Of a DNA stretch of 62,469 bases, positions 1 to 10,596 are shown piece by piece. Position numbers and translations under genes: made by a program. Numbering within the stretch: the first letter of the stretch is position 1; each line of letters begins with the position of its first letter. The notes below the pieces were generated by a model. The model was not told where the DNA came from. It saw only the letters and a program-made list of their open reading frames with translations, and made no database searches. This stretch comes from Bryobacterales bacterium (GTDB lineage: Bacteria > Acidobacteriota > Terriglobia > Bryobacterales > Bryobacteraceae): contig JAFAQY010000087.1 of the NCBI GenBank assembly GCA_019261985.1, positions 1 to 62,469 of the forward strand, read 5' to 3'.

Positions 1-1
1 T

Positions 2-520
2 ATCACCGCCGGATTTCTGCACGGCGGCTTGTTGCACATCCTGATGAACTCCTGGGTGCTCTTCGATCTAGGTGTTCAGGTAGAGCAGGTCTACGGGACA
101 CCCCGGTACTTGGTCTTCTATTTCCTCTCCACGGTCACGGGATTTCTTGCCAGCGCATACTGGTCGCCGGTGTTGTCGATCGGAGCTTCGGCGGGAATCT
201 TCGGACTGATCGGAGCTATGATCGCTCTCGGCGTGCGGGACCGGTCGTCATACGGCGCCGCTGTGCGGAGTGTTTATGGACGGTGGGCGCTGTACGGTTT
301 GGCGATCGGCATTTTGCCTTCTCTGATCGGCATTTCCTTTATGGACAACGCGGCGCACATCGGCGGCATCGCGGGCGGCTTCGTAATCGCATATATCGCC
401 GGCACTCCCGGATTTTCGCGGACGGCAGAAGCGGCTTGGCGCGGCGCAGCGGCGCTCGCCGGAATCGTCACGGCATTCGCCTTTGTGAAGATGTTCTTCT
501 GGCTAACGTCCCAGCAATAG
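2..520 (+). CDS. Rhomboid family intramembrane serine protease (5' partial)
   Basis: The frame is open from the window edge, so only the C-terminal 172 residues are present. The visible part begins with an F-L-H-G-G-L-x-H-I-L-M-N block typical of rhomboid transmembrane helix 2. It is followed by the catalytic serine motif GASAG and, in a later helix, AHIGGIAGG, which carries the catalytic histidine. Several hydrophobic segments alternate with short loops, as expected of a polytopic membrane protease that cleaves other membrane proteins within the bilayer. Substrates cannot be deduced. The first start-like codon in the window (TTG at 29) lies inside the conserved helix and is not the real start. 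Confidence 0.85.
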   Translation: MTAGFLHGGLLHILMNSWVLFDLGVQVEQVYGTPRYLVFYFLSTVTGFLASAYWSPVLSIGASAGIFGLIGAMIALGVRDRSSYGAAVRSVYGRWALYGLAIGILPSLIGISFMDNAAHIGGIAGGFVIAYIAGTPGFSRTAEAAWRGAAALAGIVTAFAFVKMFFWLTSQQ

Positions 521-574
521 TTTTCCAGGACACAGATGATAAACTGACAATTCGCGTCTTTTGAAAGGATTGGA

Positions 575-1279
575 ATGGCCTCGGCAGCAACCCTCTTGAT
601 GAAACCTAAAGTCGTTCGCCGCATTTCCAGGCCGGATGTGGCCGCCGTTAAGGCGCTCGGCGAGTTCGGCGTCGCAACCGTGCATGAGGCTCAGGGCCGC
701 ACCGGATTGATGCGGCCATACATGCGTCCTATTTACCCCTCGGCGAAGGCCGCGGGGCCGGCGGTAACCGTCCTATCCGCGCCAGGCGACAACATTATGA
801 TTCACGCTGCGGTCGAGGTCTGCCAGCCGGGGGATTTTTTGGTCGTCACCACGACGTCCGAATCCACGGACGGAATGTTCGGCGAGCTTCTTGCAACGTC
901 GCTGGCGACGCGCGGGGTGGTCGGTTTGATTATCGAAGCCGGGGTTCGGGATGTGAGCGAGCTGACGGCAATGGATTTTCCGGTCTGGTCAAAGGCCGTT
1001 CATGCGCAAGGGACGGTCAAAGATACTCCCGGGTGGGTCAATGTTCCGATCGTTTGCGCCGGCGCTACCGTAAACCCCGGCGACGTGATCGTGGCGGATC
1101 AGGATGGAGTGGTCGTAGTGCCGCGCGAGTCTTCCGAAGAAGTCGTTAAGGCCAGCCACGCCCGGATTACCAAGGAAGAAAAGGCCCGCGAGCGGCTGCG
1201 CAACGGCGAGCTCGGATTGGATTTCTACGGGCTGCGCGTAAAGCTCAACGATTTGGGCGTGGAATTTGTGGAGGAATAG
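575..1279 (+). CDS. RraA-like 4-carboxy-4-hydroxy-2-oxoadipate aldolase (LigK/GalC type)
   Basis: This 234-residue protein has the RraA/HMG-aldolase signature GELLATSL (residues 103-110) followed by GVRD (123-126); the Arg-Asp pair binds pyruvate and the divalent metal in LigK-type aldolases. Such enzymes split 4-carboxy-4-hydroxy-2-oxoadipate into pyruvate and oxaloacetate, the last step of protocatechuate 4,5-cleavage and gallate degradation. A GAAAGGA ribosome-binding site precedes the ATG. Only 3 bp separate it from the ring-cleavage dioxygenase downstream, which supports the catabolic rather than the RNase-regulator (RraA) reading. A different 2-keto acid aldolase specificity remains possible. 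Confidence 0.8.
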   Translation: MASAATLLMKPKVVRRISRPDVAAVKALGEFGVATVHEAQGRTGLMRPYMRPIYPSAKAAGPAVTVLSAPGDNIMIHAAVEVCQPGDFLVVTTTSESTDGMFGELLATSLATRGVVGLIIEAGVRDVSELTAMDFPVWSKAVHAQGTVKDTPGWVNVPIVCAGATVNPGDVIVADQDGVVVVPRESSEEVVKASHARITKEEKARERLRNGELGLDFYGLRVKLNDLGVEFVEE

Positions 1280-1282
1280 GAT

Positions 1283-2440
1283 ATGGGAAAAATCGTCGCC
1301 GCTGTAGCCACTGTGCATGCGCCGCAGCTTTTCGTCCGTCCACCGACGGAAGTCCCGGAGCAATTAGACGCCGACATCGCCGCCATGCGGCAGCTTGGAA
1401 AGGATATTGAAGAGGCGAAGCCGGACCTGGCGATCGTTATCGGCAGCGATCATCTGGAAACATTTTTCCTCTCTTCCGTTCCTACGTTCGCGGTGGTGGC
1501 GGGCGAGAAATCGCACGCGCACTTCGCCAACCGGAACTGGGATTTGCCGGTGCACCTGCCCTTCGCCGAAGCTATGCTCGAAAAGCTGATGCACCGCGGC
1601 TTCGATATGGCGTACTCTCAGGATGCGGTGCTCGGGCACTCGTTCGCAGCCGTTTACGAATGGCTCATCGACGGCCGGAACATTCCTGTCGTTCCGCTGT
1701 TCGTGAATACGTATTTGCCGCCGCTGCCTTCTCCACAGCGCTGCATTGCGCTGGGAAAGGCGCTCGCTGAAATAATCGAAGAGCGGCCTGAGCGCGTCGC
1801 CATTATAGCCAGCGGCGGCTTGTCGCATTACCCCGGCACGTGGAAATATCCGCAGCCCGCTTACGACTTCGATTATTGGGCGATCGCATTGATGGAGCGC
1901 GGACAAATCGAGCCTCTGACCAGTCTGACGAGCGAACAACTGGACGAAGTGGGCAACACGGAAATGCTGCCGTGGTATTTCCTGTTCGGCGCGCTCGGCA
2001 ATGTTCCCGGCGAGCTGCTGACGTATCAGCCGACCTGGCATCACGGCCACGCGGTGATGCGGTTTATCCCGAACCGCCGGCAGAGTCCGCCGCAGGGAGA
2101 AGTGCCGCCCGCTTACAAGTTCTCGCAGGGTGGCTTCGAGTTCTACAAACCCCCGGCGACCTCCTCATATCAGTTGAACAAGGTTTTATACGACCTGCGA
2201 CTGAGCCAGGACCTGCGTCTGCGGTTTTTGAAAGACCCCCTGGCTATCGCGGCCGAGTACAAGTTGAATCCGCAGGAGAGCAAGGCTTTGGCGCTGATCA
2301 CGGATGAGAACATCGACGTGCTGCGCTCGCTGAAGCCCCATCCGCTGGTGGACGCCGGGGCGCATCCTCTGGGGATGCTGATGTGCCTGGTGACTGTGCA
2401 GGCCGAAGCGCGGCGTTTGCGGGCAGCGGCGCGGAATTAA
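1283..2440 (+). CDS. Fused class III extradiol dioxygenase, LigB domain plus LigA domain (gallate/protocatechuate dioxygenase-like)
   Basis: Residues 1 to about 280 form a LigB-type catalytic domain. His12 and His57 (in GSDHLE) match the iron ligands, His182 (in GGLSHYPG) the catalytic histidine, and Glu226 (in GNTEM) the third ligand position. Residues about 295-375 resemble the small LigA alpha subunit (LNKVLYDLR, then an L-x-x-x-D-x-D/E helix pattern ending HPLGMLMCL). This beta-then-alpha fusion is the layout of gallate dioxygenase (GalA/DesB), at 385 rather than about 420 residues. It probably opens gallate or protocatechuate rings meta to the hydroxyls. It is co-transcribed with the upstream aldolase, and its stop overlaps the opposing LysR gene by 4 bp. 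Confidence 0.8.
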   Translation: MGKIVAAVATVHAPQLFVRPPTEVPEQLDADIAAMRQLGKDIEEAKPDLAIVIGSDHLETFFLSSVPTFAVVAGEKSHAHFANRNWDLPVHLPFAEAMLEKLMHRGFDMAYSQDAVLGHSFAAVYEWLIDGRNIPVVPLFVNTYLPPLPSPQRCIALGKALAEIIEERPERVAIIASGGLSHYPGTWKYPQPAYDFDYWAIALMERGQIEPLTSLTSEQLDEVGNTEMLPWYFLFGALGNVPGELLTYQPTWHHGHAVMRFIPNRRQSPPQGEVPPAYKFSQGGFEFYKPPATSSYQLNKVLYDLRLSQDLRLRFLKDPLAIAAEYKLNPQESKALALITDENIDVLRSLKPHPLVDAGAHPLGMLMCLVTVQAEARRLRAAARN

Positions 2441-3342
2441 ACCATAGCGGCTTCGGGCACAGGCGTCTCGCGCAGCAGGTCAAGGAAGGCCTGGGCTACG
2501 CGATGGAAGCGCTTCTTTTTGCGGTGAATTATTCCCAATGGCCGGGATAGCGTTGCATCCGCAATGCGAACCGCGGCTAGCCGCCCCTGCTCGATGTCCT
2601 CGCGCATGGTGCGGAACGGCATAATGCTGATGCCGACATTGTGGGTCACGGCCTCTTTGATCATCTGAATATTATCGAAATGCAAGGCGATGTTCACCTC
2701 GGCGCCGTTCTCTTTCAAGAAGCGGTCCAAGTGGCGACGAATCGGAAGATCGTCGTCGAACGCAATAAAATCGATGTCACGCAGTTCTTGCGCGGAAATG
2801 GCCCCGCCACGGTGGGCCAGCGGATGCGCCGGTGCGACCGCCAGCACCATCTCTTCGTGACGCCATGGGATTACGGTAATATCGCGGCGCGCTTCGGGGT
2901 AACTGATCAAGCCCAGGTCCGCTTCTCCCGCCAAAACAGCTTCGTATATTTTCTCGGGGCGCAGATATTGCACCTGCAGCTTCGCTTCGGGCTGCCGGAG
3001 CGAGAACTCGCGTTCCAATTCAACCATTTCGCTGAGACCCACGGAATAAATGGACGCCACTCGCAGGGTGCCCTCCACCTCCTCTTTAATACGTTGGAGA
3101 GCGGCTTCGAAATCGTCCTTTCTACGCAGGATGTCCCGGCAGAACTCGAGATATAGCCTGCCAGCGGGTGTGATCGTAAGCGGGCGTGTGGAGCGGTCCA
3201 GCAGCTCAACTCCCAGAGAACGCTCCAATTCCTGCACATGCTGGCTCGCCGCCGACTGGCTGATCCCATTTGTTGATGCACCCCGGCTGAAGCTGTGGGT
3301 TTGGGCGATATCCCTAAAAAGCTTAATGTTCTCGTAAGTCAC
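2437..3342 (-). CDS. LysR family transcriptional regulator
   Basis: This 301-residue protein has an N-terminal winged helix-turn-helix (residues 1-60, with SQSAASQHVQELERSLG) and a two-lobed substrate-binding domain (about 90-295), the standard LysR length and layout. It converges on the aldolase-dioxygenase pair and shares 4 bp with it (TTAA read as TAA on both strands). By analogy with galR-type regulators it may sense an aromatic intermediate and control those genes, but that is inference from position only. An inverted repeat AGTAT-N15-ATACT lies 7 bp upstream of its start and could be an autoregulatory site. Confidence 0.85.
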   Translation of the reverse strand: MTYENIKLFRDIAQTHSFSRGASTNGISQSAASQHVQELERSLGVELLDRSTRPLTITPAGRLYLEFCRDILRRKDDFEAALQRIKEEVEGTLRVASIYSVGLSEMVELEREFSLRQPEAKLQVQYLRPEKIYEAVLAGEADLGLISYPEARRDITVIPWRHEEMVLAVAPAHPLAHRGGAISAQELRDIDFIAFDDDLPIRRHLDRFLKENGAEVNIALHFDNIQMIKEAVTHNVGISIMPFRTMREDIEQGRLAAVRIADATLSRPLGIIHRKKKRFHRVAQAFLDLLRETPVPEAAMV

Positions 3343-3694
3343 TGGAAATAGTATAAATCAGAATTACTAATACTTCAAGGCGGCCTCCGGCGGCCGCTTT
3401 ACGCATACGCGCCCGCGCAAAACGAAGCCACGGCGGCGGAACGGGCTGAGTACCGGCGGACCGATCCACCGCATAGGCGCACACGAAAAAACGAAGCCAC
3501 CGGATGGTTCTAACGCCCAGTTCAGGGTACCGCACACCGGGGCTGGAAAGGTTCCGTAAAACCCGCAAGTGGAACTCCAGCAAAGACATGTAGAACGGAA
3601 CTGGCAAGGGATGTCGCTGACAACTTTATGTTTATAAGAATTTTCGCGACATTATAAAATTAATATGACTTATACTAGACCCCTATAATTTTTG
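3343..3694. other. Intergenic region between lysR and gltB
   Basis: I see no gene in this stretch; the short open frames have no family resemblance or ribosome-binding site. It holds the AGTAT-N15-ATACT inverted repeat (3350-3374) next to the LysR start, a GC-rich hairpin GCGGCC-N6-GGCCGC (3380-3397) and, from about 3610, a strikingly AT-rich tract with TATACT at 3671-3676 that could be an additional -10 element. Confidence 0.5.
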
Positions 3695-3724
3695 TTGACG
3701 TGATATTGCCAAACAGAGTATTCT
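3695..3724 (+). promoter_or_regulatory. Sigma70-type promoter of gltB, predicts a leaderless mRNA
   Basis: TTGACG (3695-3700), an 18-bp spacer and TATTCT (3719-3724) form a good -35/-10 pair. The gltB ATG begins at 3730, only five bases after the -10 box, so transcription would start at or within a base or two of the ATG. No Shine-Dalgarno sequence is present, and an in-frame TGA at 3724-3726 excludes an upstream start. Confidence 0.65.
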
Positions 3725-3729
3725 GAAGC

Positions 3730-6700
3730 ATGCCTCTTCCGCCGCAAGCACAGGGTCTCTATCACCCTCAGTATGAACATGATGCCTGCGGCATGGGATT
3801 CGTCGTAAACCTTAATGGCGAGCGGTCGCACGAGATTGTCCGCAAAGGCATCGAAATTCTCATTAACCTTACGCACCGTGGGGCCTGCGGCTGCGATCCG
3901 GAAACCGGCGACGGCGCGGGCGTTTTGATCCAGATCCCGCATGAGTTTTTCGCCCGGGAGAGCGAGGAACTCGGTTTTTCGCTGCCCGACCCCGGAGCTT
4001 ATGGCGTCGGCATGATGTTTCTTCCAGTGGAAAAACAGCAGCGGCTGATCTGCGAAGGCATCGTGGAAAGGATCGCCCGGGAGGAAGGCCTCAAAGTGCT
4101 AGGCTGGCGCGATACTCCGATCAATGGAGAAGCGATCGGACGCGAGGCGAGGGCTAGCCAACCTTATATCGAGCAAGTGTTTCTGCGGGGCGGCGCGGGA
4201 ATAACTCAGGATGAGCTGGAGCGTAAGCTGTACGTGGTCCGGCGCCGCGCCGAGGCCGAGATCGCCGAGACGGACCTTAAAGAGAAGAGCTTTTTCTACG
4301 TGCCGTCGCTTTCGACGCGCACGATCGTGTACAAGGGACTGCTGCTGGCGCCGCAGATTCCGCAGTTCTACCAGGACCTATCCGACCCGGAGACGCGCAG
4401 CGCCATGGCTATGGTGCATCAGCGATTCTCGACCAACACCTTCCCGACCTGGCAACTTGCGCATCCTTATCGCATGATCTGCCACAACGGCGAGATCAAC
4501 ACCGTAAAAGGCAATGTCAACTGGATGCACGCGCGCGAGAGCGTGCTGGAATCGGCGCTGTTCGGCGAAGATCTCGAAAAGACTCTTCCGGTGGTCCGGC
4601 CGGGATTGAGCGATACGGGCTCGCTCGATAATGCGGTGGAGATGCTGACGATGGGCGGGCGCGAGCTTCCGCACGTGATGGCCATGCTGATTCCCGAAGC
4701 ATGGGATGCCGATTCGACCATGCCCAAGGAGAAGAAAGCGTTCTACGAATTTCACGCCTCTCTGATGGAGCCCTGGGACGGTCCGGCTGCGGTTGCTTTT
4801 ACCGATGGCAAGTGGCTGGGCGCGACGCTCGACCGCAATGGCCTGCGTCCGGCGCGGTATCTGGTTACCAAAGACGGCCTTCTTGTAGTCGCGTCCGAGA
4901 CTGGTGTGTTGAGCTTTTCTCCCGAGGAGGTGTCCTACAAAGGGCGACTTCAGCCGGGCAAGATGCTCCTGGTCGACTTGGTCAACAATCGCATCGTCCC
5001 CGACGAGGAGATGAAGCACACGCTGGCTTCGCGGCAGCCTTACGGCGAGTGGCTGGCAAAAAACCAGATTACCCTGGACGCCTTGCCCGACCCGCCGCGC
5101 GTTTACGGCACGGATTCCAAGACCATCGTTACCCGGCAACGCGCCTTCGGCTACACGGAGGAAGACCTGCGGCTTCTGCTTGCGCCCATGGCGATGAACG
5201 GCGAAGAGCCGGTGGGATCGATGGGAGTAGATACGCCGCTGGCTTGTCTCTCCGATCAGCCGCAGCAGCTATTCAACTATTTCAAGCAGTTGTTCGCGCA
5301 GGTTACCAATCCGGCGATCGACCCGATCCGCGAAGAGCTGGTGATGTCGCTCACCAGCTACATCGGCTCCGAGCGCAACATTCTCGAAGAAACGCCGCAG
5401 CACTGCCATACGCTGAAGCTGCCGCACCCGATCCTCACCAACAAGGATCTGGAGAAGCTGCGGCGCGTGAACTGGGGCGATTTTCTCGGCACAACTCTCC
5501 AATGCGTCTTTCGCGCCGATTGCGGCGCCATCGAATTGGGCAGTGAGCTGGAGCGCTCTCTGGACGGCCTGTGCCAGCAAGCCTCGCTGGCCATTCGCGA
5601 CGGCTATAAGCTGCTGATCCTTTCCGACCGGGGCGTGGACCTCCAATATGCGCCGATTCCAAGCCTGCTTTCCCTCACGGCCGTGCATAATCACCTGGTG
5701 CGCGAGCGGACGCGCACGCAGGTGGCGCTGATCTGCGAGTCCGGGGCGCCGCGGGAAGTGATGCATTTCGCGCTGTTGATCGGCTATGGCGCGAGCGCGG
5801 TCAACCCGTACCTGGCTATCGAGACGCTCGAAGACATGGCGCAGCGCGGGCGTTTGGGAAATATCAGCTTCGAGACGGCTCTGAAGAATTATAAGAAAGC
5901 GGTCAACAAAGGCCTGCTGAAGGTCTTTTCGAAGATGGGCATCTCCACGCTGCAAAGCTATCGCGGCGCACAGGTGTTTGAAGCCATCGGCCTGAACAGA
6001 TCGCTGGTGGATAAATACTTCACTGGTACAGCCTCGCGAATCGAAGGCGTTGACTTGGGCGTGCTGGCGCGTGAAGCTCAAATGCGCCACGAGCATGCCT
6101 ACAAGCCGGTGACCGAATCCGTCACCGAGCTCCCCATCGGCGGCGACTACCAATATCGCGAGCGGGCGGAATACCATCTGCTGAATCCGCACACCATCAG
6201 CAAGCTTCAGCATGCCGTGCGCGAGAAGAAGTACGAGACGTTTCAGGAATACTCGAACGCGATCGACAAACAGAACAAACAGCTCTGCACTCTGCGCGGG
6301 TTGATGCAGTTTAAGAGCGCGGCCAGGCCGATAGCGCTGAGGGAAGTGGAACCGGCGACTGAAATCGTGAAGCGCTTCGCAACGGGCGCGATGTCGTTCG
6401 GCTCTATCAGCAAGGAAGCGCACGAAACGCTGGCGGTCGCGATGAATCGCATCGGCGGCCGCTCCAATACGGGCGAGGGCGGGGAGGACGAGGAGCGATT
6501 CCGGCGCGATCCGAATGGCGACTGGCGGCGCAGCTCCATCAAGCAGGTGGCCTCCGGCCGATTTGGCGTAACCACGAATTACCTGGTGAACGCGGACGAC
6601 TTGCAGATAAAGATCGCGCAGGGCGCGAAGCCGGGTGAAGGCGGCCAGCTTCCTGGCCACAAGGTGGATGAAGTGATCGCCCGAGTGCGGCATTCCACGC

Positions 6701-8259
6701 CCGGGGTGCCCCTGATTTCGCCCCCGCCGCATCACGATATTTACTCCATTGAAGATCTGGCGCAGTTGATCTACGATTTAAAGAACGCGAATCCCAAGGC
6801 GCGCATTTCCGTGAAGTTAGTGGCTGAAGTGGGCGTCGGCACCGTAGCCGCCGGCGTCGCCAAGGCGCACGCGGATGTCGTGCTTATCAGCGGCCACGAT
6901 GGCGGCACGGGCGCGAGTCCGCTTACCTCCATACGCCACGCCGGTATTCCGTGGGAACTCGGCCTGGCCGAAACGCAGCAAGTGCTCGTGCTCAACGATC
7001 TTCGCAGCCGAATCGTCGTGCAGACCGACGGCAAACTGCAAACCGGCCGCGACGTCGCTATTGCCGCGCTGCTCGGCGCGGAGGAGTTCGGCTTCTCCAC
7101 GATGCCCCTTGTGGCAATGGGCTGCATTATGATGCGCAAGTGCCACCTGAACACTTGTCCCGTGGGCATCGCTACACAGGACCCGGTGCTGCGGAAGAAA
7201 TTTACCGGCACGCCTGAGCATGTAATTAACTTCTTCTTCTTCATCGCCGAGCAGGTCCGGACCTACATGGCCCAGATGGGCTTCCGCCGCATGGAAGAAA
7301 TGATCGGGCGAGTGGATATGCTCGAAATGCGGGCGGCCGTGGAACACTGGAAGGCGCGCGGCCTGGATTTTGAGCAGTTGCTCTACAATCCCGAAGCGCC
7401 CAGCCGGGTCGGCCGGCGGTGCATGATTCCGCAGGATCACGGCCTGGAGGCGGCGCTCGACGTCAAGCTTATCGAATACGCGAAGTCCGCTTTGGAGCAC
7501 GGTAATCCAGTGGAGTTCGTGCTGCCGATCCGCAACGTCGACCGCACCGTCGGCGCGATGCTTTCGGGAGAAATCGCGCGCAAGCACGGATCGAAGGGCC
7601 TGGAGCCCGAAACGATTCACTTCCGCTTCAAAGGCAGCGCGGGCCAAAGCTTCGGCGCGTTCCTGGCGCGCGGCGTTACGCTGGAACTCGAAGGCGACGC
7701 GAATGATTACGTTGGGAAGGGACTCTCGGGCGGAAAATTGATCGTTTATCCGCCGCGCGACTCCTCGTTCAAGCCGGAAGAGAACATCTTGATCGGCAAC
7801 GTCGTTCTATATGGCGCGACCTCGGGGGAGGCTTTCTTTAACGGGCGCGCGGGCGAACGTTTCGCCGTCCGCAATTCCGGCGCGACCGCGGTGGTCGAAG
7901 GCGTGGGCGACCACGGCTGCGAATACATGACCAAAGGCCTGGCGATCGTCCTTCACGACACGGGCAGGAATTTCGCGGCGGGCATGACCGGCGGAATCGC
8001 TTACGTTTTGGACGAAACGGGCGAGTTCGCCAGTGTAAAGTGCAATCGCGCCAGCGTGGATCTGGATGCGTTGGACCAGAAAGACATCGAAGAGCTGCGC
8101 TACTGGATCGCGCGACACGCCGAGGAGACGGAAAGCGTGCGCGCGAACTGGATCCTGGATAACTGGGACGGGCTGCTGCCGAAGTTCGTAAAAGTGTTCC
8201 CGCACGAGTATAAACGTGTGTTGGGCATACAACGCCAAGCCGCCGCGGCGCGCAGCTAA
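3730..8259 (+). CDS. gltB: Glutamate synthase large subunit
   Basis: This 1509-residue protein is the alpha subunit of glutamate synthase, which makes glutamate from glutamine and 2-oxoglutarate. Cys21 in HDACGMGF is the nucleophile of the class II glutaminase domain, so a 20-residue propeptide would be removed. The central and FMN-binding synthase domains follow; [10 protein letters not shown] and [11 protein letters not shown] are recognisable, as is the 3Fe-4S motif C-x5-CHLNTCP. The C-terminal part is the GXGXG-repeat domain. The length is normal for a bacterial large subunit. gltD follows after 31 bp. The start is fixed by an in-frame stop just upstream and appears leaderless. Confidence 0.97.
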   Translation: MPLPPQAQGLYHPQYEHDACGMGFVVNLNGERSHEIVRKGIEILINLTHRGACGCDPETGDGAGVLIQIPHEFFARESEELGFSLPDPGAYGVGMMFLPVEKQQRLICEGIVERIAREEGLKVLGWRDTPINGEAIGREARASQPYIEQVFLRGGAGITQDELERKLYVVRRRAEAEIAETDLKEKSFFYVPSLSTRTIVYKGLLLAPQIPQFYQDLSDPETRSAMAMVHQRFSTNTFPTWQLAHPYRMICHNGEINTVKGNVNWMHARESVLESALFGEDLEKTLPVVRPGLSDTGSLDNAVEMLTMGGRELPHVMAMLIPEAWDADSTMPKEKKAFYEFHASLMEPWDGPAAVAFTDGKWLGATLDRNGLRPARYLVTKDGLLVVASETGVLSFSPEEVSYKGRLQPGKMLLVDLVNNRIVPDEEMKHTLASRQPYGEWLAKNQITLDALPDPPRVYGTDSKTIVTRQRAFGYTEEDLRLLLAPMAMNGEEPVGSMGVDTPLACLSDQPQQLFNYFKQLFAQVTNPAIDPIREELVMSLTSYIGSERNILEETPQHCHTLKLPHPILTNKDLEKLRRVNWGDFLGTTLQCVFRADCGAIELGSELERSLDGLCQQASLAIRDGYKLLILSDRGVDLQYAPIPSLLSLTAVHNHLVRERTRTQVALICESGAPREVMHFALLIGYGASAVNPYLAIETLEDMAQRGRLGNISFETALKNYKKAVNKGLLKVFSKMGISTLQSYRGAQVFEAIGLNRSLVDKYFTGTASRIEGVDLGVLAREAQMRHEHAYKPVTESVTELPIGGDYQYRERAEYHLLNPHTISKLQHAVREKKYETFQEYSNAIDKQNKQLCTLRGLMQFKSAARPIALREVEPATEIVKRFATGAMSFGSISKEAHETLAVAMNRIGGRSNTGEGGEDEERFRRDPNGDWRRSSIKQVASGRFGVTTNYLVNADDLQIKIAQGAKPGEGGQLPGHKVDEVIARVRHSTPGVPLISPPPHHDIYSIEDLAQLIYDLKNANPKARISVKLVAEVGVGTVAAGVAKAHADVVLISGHDGGTGASPLTSIRHAGIPWELGLAETQQVLVLNDLRSRIVVQTDGKLQTGRDVAIAALLGAEEFGFSTMPLVAMGCIMMRKCHLNTCPVGIATQDPVLRKKFTGTPEHVINFFFFIAEQVRTYMAQMGFRRMEEMIGRVDMLEMRAAVEHWKARGLDFEQLLYNPEAPSRVGRRCMIPQDHGLEAALDVKLIEYAKSALEHGNPVEFVLPIRNVDRTVGAMLSGEIARKHGSKGLEPETIHFRFKGSAGQSFGAFLARGVTLELEGDANDYVGKGLSGGKLIVYPPRDSSFKPEENILIGNVVLYGATSGEAFFNGRAGERFAVRNSGATAVVEGVGDHGCEYMTKGLAIVLHDTGRNFAAGMTGGIAYVLDETGEFASVKCNRASVDLDALDQKDIEELRYWIARHAEETESVRANWILDNWDGLLPKFVKVFPHEYKRVLGIQRQAAAARS

Positions 8260-8290
8260 CGTTGAGCGCGGAAAAACGCCGAATAGCTTG

Positions 8291-9685
8291 ATGGGCAAAG
8301 TAACTGGATTTCTAGAATACGAGCGCGAAACGCCTACCCGGCGTCCGGTGGAGGAGCGCGTCAACGATTGGTTCGAGGTTTATGAACACTTTCCGCTCGA
8401 GAAGGTTCAGAAACAAGGCGCGCGCTGCATGGATTGCGGCGTGCCCTTCTGCCACACCGGTTGTCCGCTGAACAACATCATTCCCGATTGGAACGACCTG
8501 GCGTACCGAGGCGGCTGGCGCGACGCCATCCGCGTGCTCCATTCCACCAACAATTTTCCAGAGTTCACGGGGCGAATCTGCCCCGCGCCGTGCGAAGCGG
8601 CGTGCGTGCTCGGAATCAACGAACCTCCTGTCGCAATTAAAACTATTGAGCGTACGGTGGTCGATTACGCTTGGGAACAGGGTTGGATCAAGCCCGAGCC
8701 TCCCGCCACCCGAACCGGCAAGCGTGTCGCGGTTGTGGGTTCAGGTCCGGCCGGTTTAGCCGCGGCACAGCAACTCGCGCGCGCCGGTCATTGGGTGACG
8801 GTTTTCGAAAAGGCCGATCGCACCGGCGGCCTGCTGCGCTATGGGATTCCGGACTTCAAGATGGAAAAGGCCGGTATCGACCGCCGAATCGATCAGATGC
8901 AGGCTGAGGGTGTCGAGTTCATCACGAATGCGCACGTTACTTCGCTGGACGATCTGCGGAAAGAGTATCAGGCCATCGTTCTGGCCATGGGCGCCGAGCA
9001 GCCGCGCGATCTCGCCGTCCCCGGCCGCGACCTCAAAGGAATCCACTTCGCGATGGAGTTCCTACCGCAGCAAAACAAACGCTGCGCGGGCGATAAGGTC
9101 GCACAGACGGAAGCAATCCTGGCCACCGGCAAGCACGTGATCATCGTCGGCGGCGGCGACACCGGCGCGGACTGCCTTGGCACTTCTCATCGCCAAAGGG
9201 CCGCGTCCGTTTATCAATTTGAAATCATGCCCATGCCGCCGGTGGAGCGTTCGCCGCTAACTCCTTGGCCGCTCTGGCCGCTGCAGTTGCGGGCGGAGAG
9301 TTCGCATGAGGAAGGCGGTCAACGGGAATGGGCCGTCGCCACCACGCATTTCAGCGGCGACGACAATGGCAATGTGAAAAAGTTGCATGCCGTGCGCGTC
9401 GGCCCGGCGCCGAAGTTCGAAGCGATCAAAGGCACCGAGTTTACCCTCGATGCCGAACTGGTGCTGCTCGCCATGGGTTTCACTGGCCCGGTCCGTGGCG
9501 GGATTATCGAAAGCTCCGGCCTAAAGCTGGACGCCCGGGGCAACATCGCGACGGAGAACTACCAAAGCTCGACCCCCGGAGTCTTCGCCGCCGGCGACGC
9601 CAGGCGGGGGCAGTCGTTGGTGGTGTGGGCAATCGCCGAGGGGCGGAAAGCCGCCGAGGCGGTGGACGCCGCGCTTAGGCGTTAA
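8291..9685 (+). CDS. gltD: Glutamate synthase small subunit
   Basis: This 464-residue subunit supplies electrons from NAD(P)H through FAD and iron-sulfur clusters to GltB. The N-terminal Fe-S ligands are in [14 protein letters not shown] and [12 protein letters not shown]. The FAD-binding Rossmann motif is [12 protein letters not shown], the nucleotide site is [12 protein letters not shown], and a C-terminal ATG-like FAD motif is in [12 protein letters not shown] chose the ATG at 8291 because [12 protein letters not shown] is the conserved family N-terminus; a longer frame from 8216 overlaps gltB and adds unrelated residues. It forms an operon with gltB. Confidence 0.96.
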   Translation: MGKVTGFLEYERETPTRRPVEERVNDWFEVYEHFPLEKVQKQGARCMDCGVPFCHTGCPLNNIIPDWNDLAYRGGWRDAIRVLHSTNNFPEFTGRICPAPCEAACVLGINEPPVAIKTIERTVVDYAWEQGWIKPEPPATRTGKRVAVVGSGPAGLAAAQQLARAGHWVTVFEKADRTGGLLRYGIPDFKMEKAGIDRRIDQMQAEGVEFITNAHVTSLDDLRKEYQAIVLAMGAEQPRDLAVPGRDLKGIHFAMEFLPQQNKRCAGDKVAQTEAILATGKHVIIVGGGDTGADCLGTSHRQRAASVYQFEIMPMPPVERSPLTPWPLWPLQLRAESSHEEGGQREWAVATTHFSGDDNGNVKKLHAVRVGPAPKFEAIKGTEFTLDAELVLLAMGFTGPVRGGIIESSGLKLDARGNIATENYQSSTPGVFAAGDARRGQSLVVWAIAEGRKAAEAVDAALRR

Positions 9686-9868
9686 CGCTGCTCTTTTCGA
9701 GGAGCGGTGATGCCGCGCTCCTAATCTAAGCTGGGCATCCCCGGCGCTATCGACTACGAGAATGTCCGCGGGCGCTTCGCCTCGGCTTCCAAGTATGGTC
9801 CGAGTTGTGATCGGGGCGCCAACGGACGGAACCTTCGCCGATGCTACTTACGCTCCAGGCGGAGATCG

Positions 9869-10300
9869 TTAGTTCTTCGGAGCCTTGATCACTTTTAGCT
9901 TCACCTTCACCGTCCCCGGCCCCACCATCTCGATGGTGTGCGCGGCGGCGAAGGAAAGATCGATGATGCGTCCGTCGATGAATGGACCGCGGTCGTTTAT
10001 CCGCACCTTCACCTGCCTGCCGTTCCGCAGGTTTGTCACTTCGACCCATGTGTCGAACGGGAGCGTGGGATGAGCGGCGGTTAGCTTGTGGGTGTCGAAG
10101 ATTTCGCCGGAGGCGGAGGGGTGTCCGTCGTAAGGAGCGCCGTACCAACTCGCGATTCCGGTCTGGGTCCAGCCGATCGGGGCAGGTTTGTTGGGCGGCG
10201 GTGGAACGCGCGCGGTTGTATGATGGCCGCACGCCGCCGTGAAGACGAGCAGCGCCGCGAATAGCGCCGAACCCGCATGAATAGGGCCTTTGAACACCAA
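9869..10300 (-). CDS. RlpA-like septal ring lytic transglycosylase, lipoprotein
   Basis: The protein is a double-psi beta-barrel of the RlpA family: ASWYG, SGEIFD, TNLRNGR, VRINDRGPF and IDLS are in the usual order and spacing. RlpA-type proteins are outer-membrane lipoproteins that cut glycan strands lacking stem peptides at the septum. A hydrophobic segment ending in the lipobox TAAC supports lipidation. The preferred start is the TTG at 10300 (or the adjacent GTG at 10297), giving a compact 24-residue signal. An ATG at 10396 would add 32 residues and run into the divergent promoter region. The catalytic Asp of the family is in NDRG. Confidence 0.85.
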   Translation of the reverse strand: MVFKGPIHAGSALFAALLVFTAACGHHTTARVPPPPNKPAPIGWTQTGIASWYGAPYDGHPSASGEIFDTHKLTAAHPTLPFDTWVEVTNLRNGRQVKVRINDRGPFIDGRIIDLSFAAAHTIEMVGPGTVKVKLKVIKAPKN

Positions 10301-10403
10301 AACAATTTTACCTAAATACGTTTTTTTGTCCAGAAGCGGCTTCTTAGCCGTCTGCCGCGCGTGGAGAATGTAGCCGCGGAGACTCGCGTGCTTCATTTTT
10401 TTC

Positions 10404-10432
10404 TTGACTTTCAACGCAAAGAACCTTATAAA
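10404..10432 (+). promoter_or_regulatory. Strong sigma70-type promoter of the 21-codon peptide gene
   Basis: TTGACT (10404-10409), exactly 17 bp, then TATAAA (10427-10432) match the housekeeping consensus closely. Transcription should start near 10439, leaving a leader of about 56 nucleotides before the peptide start. It also lies between that gene and the divergent rlpA-like gene. Confidence 0.75.
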
Positions 10433-10494
10433 GGGGACACAAGCGCGTACTTCAAGAAGTTTCGCGCAATCTGATGTAAAGGGAGAATCAATCG

Positions 10495-10560
10495 ATGAAG
10501 AACGCAACAAAGAAAAAGGCGCCTGCGAAGAAAAAGGCTGCCCCGAAGAAAAAGAAGTAG
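10495..10560 (+). CDS. 21-residue lysine/alanine/proline-rich basic peptide (histone H1-tail-like)
   Basis: The reading frame starts at ATG 10495 after a clear ribosome-binding site (AAAGGGAGA, 10478-10486) and ends at TAG. It encodes a peptide of which 12 of 21 residues are lysine, the others mostly alanine and proline, in KKKAPAKKKAAPKKKK-like order. This composition resembles histone H1 tails and AlgP/Hc1-type bacterial DNA-binding tails, so nucleoid or RNA binding is plausible; this is inference. It has its own promoter (10404-10432) and a terminator (10597-10628), so it is a self-contained transcription unit. Confidence 0.7.
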   Translation: MKNATKKKAPAKKKAAPKKKK

Positions 10561-10596
10561 TCAACGAAGGCTCTGCTAAGAGCAAGTTCAATCCTA

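Noticed and set aside
5269-6735. Long open frame on the minus strand inside gltB
   Set aside because: It is the antisense shadow of a GC-rich conserved gene; composition is Arg/His/Gln-rich and no domain or ribosome-binding site is seen.
9686-9740. Intrinsic terminator after gltD
   Set aside because: GGAGCG-N9-CGCTCC forms a short stem but has no T-tract, so it is not a convincing terminator.
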